Assembly (NCBI GenBank): GCA_963665455.1
Contig: OY762279.1
Span: 62,001 to 126,000, forward strand
Length of the DNA stretch: 64,000 nt
Reading direction: 5' to 3'
Source: VXNE01 sp963665455
Lineage (GTDB): Bacteria; Pseudomonadota; Gammaproteobacteria; Pseudomonadales; Azotimanducaceae
Numbering within the stretch: the first letter of the stretch is position 1; each line of letters begins with the position of its first letter. The notes beneath the pieces are model-generated. The model ran no database searches, was not told the origin of the DNA, and worked only from the letters and a program-made list of their open reading frames with translations. The translations under genes were made by a program, and so were the position numbers. This document shows, in pieces, positions 53,901-62,900 of this stretch.

Positions 53901-56900
53901 GGTAACCGTGGCCTGGGTGCTGCTACCGGCGAAGTTGCCGCCCGCTGCCCATTCGATCGTATAGCTGTCCGCGCTGGTCACGGCGTTCCAGCTCACGGCC
54001 AGCGCGGTGCTCAGCAGCGTGGTTCCCACGCCCGTCACCTCGGCCGGAGTGGTCAGGACGGGCGCCGCGGCGGCCAGGAGGTTGGCGTCGGCGCAGGTGG
54101 AGGCGCTGTACGCCTTGTACTGGTAGGTGGTCCCGGGCGAGAGGCCCGTAAGGTCGCCCGTCGGGTCATTGGCCACAACGGCGTGGCAGGTGCTGTCGCC
54201 GGTGGGAGTGGTGCGCTTGAACCACCACGCCGCCGTGTGGTTGGAGATGGTCAGGGTGCCCCCGGACGTCCCGTGGGTCGCCGCCGTCAGGGTCACGTTC
54301 GACGGCGTGGCGCCGACCTCCGCCGACCAGGCACCGTCGCCGGTGGCGTTGGTCGCCGCCACGCGGATCGTGTAGGCCGTGTTGTTGGTGAGGGCGGTGA
54401 TGGTGTGCGAAGTTCCACTGCTGACCGTCGCCTCGCGGCTGCTGGCATACTCGTCGCTGCCGGACTTCCATTGCACCTTGTAGCCCGTCGCGCCGGTCAC
54501 GGCGCTCCAGCTCACGGCGATCTGCTGGTCGCCGTTGGCCGCGAGCACGTTCGTGGTCTGCCCCGGCTTGGTCCGGAACGTGGCCCGCGCGCTGCCGGCG
54601 CTGCCGAGTTCGATCGAGCATTGGCTGTCGCTGTAGGCCCGGTAGGTGTGGCTCGTGCCGGTGGCGAGGTTCGTGAGGCTCGCCGTCGTGCCGATCACCC
54701 CCGTGGAGCAGGTCCCGGCGCTCGGCGCGGTTTGCTTGTAGTGCCAGGTGCCGCCGTAGTTGCCGATGGTGAGCGTCCCCGTGTCCGCCCCGATGCCGCC
54801 GGCGGTGAGGGACTCGGGATTGGGCGTGCCGGTCGCTTCGTCGGACCATTCGCCGTTGCCGTCATTGCTGTTGAAGGCCCGCACCCGCACCGTGTACTGC
54901 GTGCCGTTGGTCAGCGGGACGAGCACGGCCGGCGGGGGCAGGATCGGCGGGATCGTCACCGAGCTTGCGGTCGTCCGGACGGAGTTGCTCGTCGCGAAGC
55001 TACTGGTGGGGCTCTTCCACTGCAAATCGTAGGTCGTCGCGGCGCTGCCGGACTCCGCCGTCCAGCGCACGTGCAGCCTGCCGTTGCGCGGCGAGACCGT
55101 CACGCCCGTGACCTTGGCCGGCTTGGTGGTGAAGCTCACGTCGTCGAGCTCGACCGCACACTGGCTGTCGCTGTAGGCCCGGTAGGTCCAGGCGGTGCCG
55201 GTGGCGAGGTTCGTGAGGTTCTTCGTGCCGGTGCTCACCGCCAGCGAGCAGCCGCCCGGCGGGTCGGCGGGAGCCGTGTACTTGTAGTACCAGTCGCCGG
55301 TGTGGTTCGCGAGGTTGAGCGTAGCCGAGTTGTGCGTGACGCTGCTGACGGTAAGCGCCGGCGCACCCGAGTCCAGCTCCGTGGCGACCAACTTCGCGGT
55401 CGCCGCGCCGTAGCCGCCGCCGGCCGCCGCGTGGGTGAACTCCGCCGTGCCGTGCAGGATGTCCTCGTCGGCCGCCGCGGCCACCTTCACGTCCTGGGCC
55501 GTGGCGTAGTTGTCCCGGGTGAACGTCAGCGTGTTCTGGTTGCCTGCCGTGCCGGCGTCCGTGTCCACCGTCAGGTCGGTGTCGCCGCCGCTGGCCCGGG
55601 AGATGGTCACGGTGACGTCGGCGGTCGGCTTCGAGTTGAGCGCCACCGTGTAGGTCTCCGTGCTGCCCTCCGTGACCGTGAGGTGGGTCTTGGACAGCTT
55701 GAGGCCGACGCCGTCGTTGTCGGTCACGGCCACCTTCAGCCCCGGGAGGCTCGAGAGGTCGTCGAAACGCGCGTCGGCGGTGCCGGCATCCTGCACGGCG
55801 TGGGTGATCGTGGCCGTGCTGTCCTTGCCGTCGTCGTCCTCGGCGGCGCGCACCGTCACCTTCTGCGGGATGCGCCAGTTGTCCTCGGTGAAGGTCAGGG
55901 TGTTCTGGTTGCCGGTGGTGCTCTCGTCCGTGTCGGCGGTCACGGTGCCGTCGCTATCGACCGTCACGGTGATGACCACGTTGCCGGTGGGCGCGTCGCC
56001 GAGCTTCACCGTGTAGCTGCCGGAGCCGCCCTCGTCCAGGGCGAGGCTGTCCGTGGACACGACCACGGAGACGGGCGCCACCGACGCCTCGTCCGAGGCC
56101 GCGCCGGCCAGCGTGCCGCCGAGCGCCGCCGCGTACTCGATCAGCGCGCGCACCTGGAACTTGTAGGTGGTCCCGCCCACGCCCGCCACGGAGGTCGAGG
56201 TGGTGGCGCCGTTGCTGCCCGGCACCCGCGTCCAGGTGCTCCAGGTGCCCGCGGAGCCTACCTTGTAGCGGTATTGGTAGCCGGTGATGACGGCGCTGTC
56301 CGGATCGGTCCAGGCGAGGCTCGCGCCGTCCGCCGTGGCGCTCGCCGTCAGCCCCGTGGGCTTGGCGGGCGCGGCGGGCAGGGTGATGGTGCGGGTGTTC
56401 GAGTAAACGGGGTTTCTTTCGGTGCTGTCGGCTGGCAACTCGCCCCATGTGTAAACGGCGTAGGTGTAGGTGTTGCCGTTGGTCAGCCCGCTGACGACGT
56501 GCGAGCGGGCGTTGGCCGGTGAATTCGCAATATCCGTATCGGTGCCGCTCGAAAACGGAACGCCATCCCGGTAGCCCCAGTACCCACCATTGCTGTGCAC
56601 AATCCTCCCGGCGTGCTCCCAACGCAGACGGATATGGCCGTTGCCCGACTCGATCGACGTGAGCACGGGCGCTTGCCATTCGGAGCTGAGTTCCACGCTG
56701 ACCGTGTCGGACCAGGGGCCGTCGCCCGCGGCATTGGCCGCGCGCACCCGGAACGCATAGGTGTTTTCGTTGGAGCCGGCGTCGAACACTGCGAACGTGG
56801 TGGTCGAACCGCTCCCGGGCATCTGGTGGCTCGACCAGTCGAGTGGCTTGACCCAGTTGTTCGGGCTTGTCGAAGGTGCGCGCTCAATGTCGTAGTGGGT

Positions 56901-59900
56901 GATCGACGGGTCCCTCGGGTCGTCCCAGAGCAGGCGAACCTGCACCCAGGTGCCGTCGGTGTTGAGCCCCTGGTTCAGGCCCTGGAGCCCGATTGGCTTG
57001 GCTGGCAAGCCCGTGGATGAGGGCGTGGCGGAAACCTCCGCCGAGTCGATGTCGCCGGGCCCCGCGCTTGTCCTGGCGCGCACCTGGAAGGTGTAGGCCG
57101 TGGCGTTGGTCAGGCCGCTCACCGAATGGCTCGTGGTCGACGCGCTACTGCCGGTCATGGCCGTCCAGCCGCCCCAGTCGCCGACGCCGGACTTCTGGCG
57201 GTATTCGTAGCCGGTGATCGCCGGGTTCTGGGGGTTCGTCCAGCTCAGGCGCACGTAGGCGTTGCCGGCGGTGGCCTTGAGGCCCGTGACCTGGCCCGGG
57301 GGCGCGACCAGCGTGACGGTGTAGGTCTTGTCGGAGGCGCGGCCCGCGCTGTCGATGACCTTGAAGCCGAAGGTGGCGGACTTGAAGTCGTCCTTCGGGC
57401 AGAAATAGAGGACGGTGCTCAGGGCGTCCGCAATCTCCTGGCCGGCCGTGACCGGATCGATGGTGCCGACGCAGAGCACGGTGGAGGCCGCGCCGGCGCC
57501 GTCGTAGATGCCGGTCTTCACCGTCCCCAGCGTGCCGTCGGACGCGCCCGGCAGGGTGACGATCCTGATCGCCCGCAGGCTGTGGCCGTCGGCGTCGGCG
57601 AAGGACAGGCTGGACAGCGGGATGGCGGTGCGGTTGTCGCGGCTCACCGCCAGCGTGGCGTTGGCGCTGGTGGGCGCGGTGTTCGGACCGGACACTTCGA
57701 TCGTGAAGCTCTGGCTGGCGGTATCGCCGTCCTCGTCGGTGGCCGTCCAGGTGTAAGTCCTGGATGCGGTGGTGGCGGTGGGCGTGCCGCTCAGGGTCTT
57801 TGCGGAGGCGTCGTAGGTCACGCCGGCCGGCAGCGTGGACGGGCTGAGCGCATGGGTCAGCGTGCCGTTGCCGCCGGTGGCCGTCGGCAGGGTCACCGTG
57901 CCGATGGCTTCGTTGCGGTGCCAGGCCTGGTCCGGCACGCCCGCGAGGACGATATCGATGTCACTGTCGTTGTCGCGCTCGGTGGCGGCGACGTCGCCGA
58001 TTTCGATGCCGTTGTAGTCGCTGCCCGTGCTGGTGGCGGTGTGGGTGATGATCGCCCTGCCGTTGCTGGCGTCGTCGTCCTCGGCCGCGAGGACGGTCAC
58101 GGTCTGCGCCGCGCCGTAGTCGGTCGTGGTGAAGGTCAGCATCTTCGGATTCACCGTCAGGTCGTCGTCGTCTTCCTTCTCGCGGCGGTTGCCCACGTGG
58201 ATGGTGACGTCGGCCACCGGCTCCACCGCCAGCTTCACGGTGTAGGTGGCGGTGCCGCCCTCGTCCACCATGACGACGGTCTCGCTTACCGTCACGGCCG
58301 GCGTCTCGTCGTCGTTCTCGGTGGCGGTGACGTGATCGGCGGGGATGCCATTGGCGTACACCTTGAGGTCGCCACGCCAGTCCGTGTCGGCGTTGGTCGA
58401 GGCGCCGGCGTGCACGAACTGCGCGGTGCCGTCCAGGCCGTCGTTGTCCTGGGCCGCGGTCACCGTCACCGTCTGCGTCGTGTTCCAGGTGCCGGTGGTG
58501 AAGGTGAGCGACGTGGGCGAGACCGTGAGGTCCGAGTCGCTGCCGGGGTTGGCGCTGAGGTTCACGACCACGTTGTTCGACGGCAGTTTGCGGAGTTTGG
58601 CCGTGTAGGTGACCGAGGCGCCTTCGGCGACGGTCAGCGAGGTGGCGGAGACGACGAGGCCGACCTTGTCGTCGTCGTAGGCCGTCACCGCGATGGAGGG
58701 GACGGGCGTGTTGTTGAAGTTGCTGTCGGTGCTGGTCGCCGTGTGGGTGATGGTGTAGGTCTCGTCGTCCTCGTCTTGGTCCTGGCTTTCGCCGATCGAG
58801 AAGGTTGCGGGCGTGTGCCAGTTCTCTGGCGTAAAAGTATGGGTAGCCGTGGCCCAATTCCCTGGCGATATGCTCCGGGTGAGGGTGACGTTGGCCGCGG
58901 GTTGGGTGGCCAGAACCACCGTGTAGCTCACGGTGGATCCCCCCTCCGTCATGGCGATCGACGTCGTGCTCACCCGCACCTTGTCGTTGTCCTGCTCCCA
59001 GGCCCTAATCGACCAGATGCTGATGCCGTCGTAGTCCGTATCGGTGCTGGTCGCCGTGTGGTCGAACTCGGCGAAGCCGTTCAGCCCGTCGTCGTCCTCG
59101 CCCGCGGTCACCGTCACCGTCCGCGCCTGGTTCCAGTTCGAGGTGGTGAAGGTCAGCGTCGCCGGGGAGGCCTTGAGGTCCGCGTCGTCCCCGACTCCGC
59201 CGCGGTTCGCCACCGCGATGGTCACGTCGGCCGCCGGCTGCGTATCGAGCACCACCGTGTACGACTTCGAGCCGCCTTCGTTGATGTAGCCCAGGCCAAC
59301 GATTTGACCCTCGCCCCCCGTGGTCACCGTCACCCCGGCGGTGTCGTTGTCGGTCTCGGCGACGGTGATGTTGGGGATGGCGATGCCGTTGTAGTCCGGA
59401 TCCGTACTGGTGGCGGTGTGGGTGACGGTGGCCGTGCCGTCGATCGCGTCGTCGTCCTCGCCGGCGGTCACCGTCAGCGTCTGCGCCTGGTTCCAGTTTT
59501 CCCGGGTGAAGGTCAGCGAGGTCGGCCGGACCGTGATGCCGGGGCTGCTGCCGGACTGCACGGCCAACGCGATGGCCACCGCGTCGGTCGGCCGCGAGTC
59601 GAGCACGATCGTGTAGGTTGCGAAGCCGCCCTCGGCGATCGTCAGGCTGCTGGCGGACAGGGTGATGCCCGGCGCCTCGTCGTCGGCCTCGGTGGCGGTG
59701 ACGTCGGGAATCGTCATGCCGTTGAAGTTGCTGTCGGTGCTGGTGGCGGTGTGCGTGATCGTGGCCGTGCCGGCGTCGTTGTCGTTGTCCTGGGCTGCGG
59801 ACAGGGTGACGGTCTGCGCCGTGCCCCAGTTCGTGGTCGTGAAGGTGAGCGAGGCCGGGCTGACGGTGATGTTGTCGTCGCCGCCGGATTGTTTGGCCAC

Positions 59901-62900
59901 GGCGATGGTCACGTCGGCCGTCGGCTCGCCCGCCAGCGCCACGGTGTAGGTGGCGGAGCCGCCCTCGGGGACGCTCACCGCGGTCGTCGACAGGACCGCC
60001 CGGATGTCGTCGTCGTCCTCGGTGGCCGTGACGCTGGGGATGGTGATGCCGTGGTAGTTCACGTCCGTGCTGGTGGCGGCGTGGGTGATGGTGGCCGTGC
60101 CGTTGGCGGTGTCGGTGTCGTGGGCCGCGCTCACCGTCACCGTCTGCGGCAGATCCCAGCCCTCGACGGTGAAGGTGAGCTGGCCCGGGCTGAAGGTCAG
60201 GTCGGCGTCGCCGCCGGACTGCCGGGCGAGATCGATGACCACGTCCGCCGACGGCAGGGTGGCGAGCCGCAGCGTGTAGGTGCCGGGCGCGCCGCCCTCG
60301 ACGGCCGTCACGACCGTCTCCGATACCAGCACCCCCGTCGCGTCGTCGTCGGCCTCAGTGACGGTGATGTTGGCGATGGTGGCGCTGCTGTAGGCCGGGT
60401 CGGTGCTGGTGACGGTGTGGGCGATGGTGGCGGTGCCGTCGGCCAGGTCGGAATCCTGCGCCGCCGTCACCGTCACCGTCTGCGGCTGGTTCCAGTTCGC
60501 GTTGGTGAAGGTGAGCGAGGCCGGGCTCACGGTTAGGTCGTCGTCGCCGCCGGACTGCTTGGCCAGGGCGACGGTCACGTTCTGGGTCGGCTGGGTGTTG
60601 AGCACGATGGTGTAGGTGGCCGTGCCGCCCTCTGGCACCTTGGCCGGGTTCAGCGCCGTCACCGTGAACGTGGCCGACGGCGTGCCGGTGGCCTCGGACG
60701 ACGGATCGCCGTCGCCCGTGGTGTTGTAGGCCGTGACGCGCACGGTGTAGGCGGTGCCGTTGGTGAGGCCGGTGATGGTGTTGGTGGTGCCGGTGGTGAC
60801 CGTGTTCTGCCGCGTGGTGTTGTACTGCTCGGCGCTCTGCTTCCACTGCACCTTGTAGCCGGTGACCGTGCCGGTCAGGGCCGTCCAGGCCACGGCGAGC
60901 GAGGTGGCGCCGGAGGTCGCCGTCACGCCCGTCACCTGGCCGGGCTTGGTGAGGAAGGTCGCGGCGCCGGTGGCCGTCGTCAGCTCGATGGCGCAGTTGC
61001 TGTCGTCGTAGGCCTTGAAGGTGTAGCTGGTGCCGGGGGTGAGGTCCGTGAGGCTGGCCGTGGTGCTGTTGCTGACCACGGTCGAGCAGGTGCCGGCGGG
61101 CGTTGTCGGCGCGGTGTACTTGTAGTGCCAGTCGCCGGTGTGGCTGGCGATGGTGAGGGTCGCCGTGTCGTCCTGCACGTTGCTGGCCGCGAGCGTCGCG
61201 GTGGCGGCGGGGGTCGCCGCGTCCGACTCGGCCGACTCCGCGCCCGCGCCGGAGGCGTTCTCGGCTCGGACCTTGAACTTGTAGGCCGTACCGTTCGTGA
61301 GGCCGGTCACGGTGTGGGACAGGCTCGACGAGGTGCTGGCGATCTGCGTCCAGTCGGCGTCGTAGCTGCCTTCGCCCGCCTTCTTCGTGTACTCCCAGCG
61401 GGTGAGGGTGGCCGCGCCCGTCACCGACGAGGCGATGCGCACCTTGCCGCTGCCGAGGTTCGTGACCGTCAGGGTCGGCTTCGTCGGCGCGCCCGGCAGG
61501 GTGGGCGCGGTCTCCGTGCCCGACCAGGATCCCCAGCCCTTGTAACCCTCATTCCACTTGCCGCCCCTGACCTGTACCTCGTAGTTGGCGTTGTCCTCCA
61601 GCGTGCCGCCTTCGTGGCCGGGAATCGTCGCGCTCGTTATGTTGCCGGCGAAGTTCTGGTGGCCGGTGGTGCTGCTGGCGTCGACACTGGTCCAGGTGCT
61701 GGTTCCCGCCTGGCGGTAGCGCACGCCGAAGGTCAAGCCGGACGTGCCGGGCAGCGGATGCTCCCAGGTCGCGGTGAGCGTTTTGTTGCCTCCGGTCACC
61801 GACAGGACAGGCGCGGGCACGGTGCCCGAATCCGGCGTGCCGGTCGCCTCGGAGGAGGCGGGGCCGTCGCCGGTGGCGTTGTAGGCGATGACGCGCACCG
61901 TATAGGCCGTGCCGTCGGTCAGCCCCGTGATGCTGCTGCTGGTGCCGTCGGTCACCGTGTTCGTGCGCGTGTCGTCGTAGTTCTCGTCGCCCTTCTTCCA
62001 CTGCACCTTGTAGCCCGTCACCGTGCCGCTTGGCGCGGTCCAGTCCACGGTGAGGGTGCCCTTGGCCGCGGTGGTCGTCACGCCGGTCACCTGGCCCGGT
62101 TTGGTGAGGAATTCCGCGTCGGTCGAGTCGCTGGTCAGTTCGATGGCGCAGTTGCTGTCGCTGTAGGCCTTGTAGGTGTAGTTCGTGCCCGGGGTGAGGC
62201 TCGCGAGGTTCGCCGTGTAGGTGCCGCTGCTGACCACCGTCGAGCAGGTGCCGGCGGGCGTCGTCGGCTGGGTGTACTTGTAATACCAGTTGCCCGTATG
62301 GTCGCTTATGGTGAGCGTCGCCGAATTGTGGGTGACCGCGCTGGCGGCGAGCGTGCTGGCCGTTTCGTCGTCCGCGACCGTCACCGTCACCGTGGCGGTC
62401 TCGCGGTCGTAGCCGCTGCCCGAGGCGGTCATGGTGACGGTGACCGACTCGTTGGTGTTGTCGGCGTCCTGCACCGGCGTCACCGTCACCGTCTGGTTGG
62501 TGTTCGCGTTGTGCCGCTGGAAGGTGAGGGAAGCCGGGTTGACCGTCGCTGCCCCGGCGTCGCCGCTCGACACGGACACGGTCACCGTGGAGCCGATACC
62601 TATGTTTCCCCCAACCCGCACCGTGAAGCTTCCGGCGCTGCCGCCCTCCGTGAGCGCCAGGGTGGCCGGCGAGACGACCAGCCCCGGATTCTCGTCGTCC
62701 CGCGTGTACAGGCTGAGGTTCGCGCGCACCGTGCCGTAGCCGCCGCCAGTGGCGGAGTGCTCGATGGCTTGTGTCAGGTTGCCATCAAACGTGGTGTTCT
62801 GCGTCGCCGTCACCGTCACCGCCTGCGGGATGTTCCAGTTTTGGGTCGTGAAGGTGAGCGAGGTGGAACTGACGACAAGCTGGGTCAGGTTCGCTTGATT

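Noticed and set aside
57126..60536. A plus-strand open frame of more than 1100 codons inside the giant gene
   Set aside because: It is the antisense of Calx-beta-like and Fn3 repeats. Its composition is simple (runs of V, G, R, D, H) and it has no family similarity. High GC content leaves such shadow frames open.
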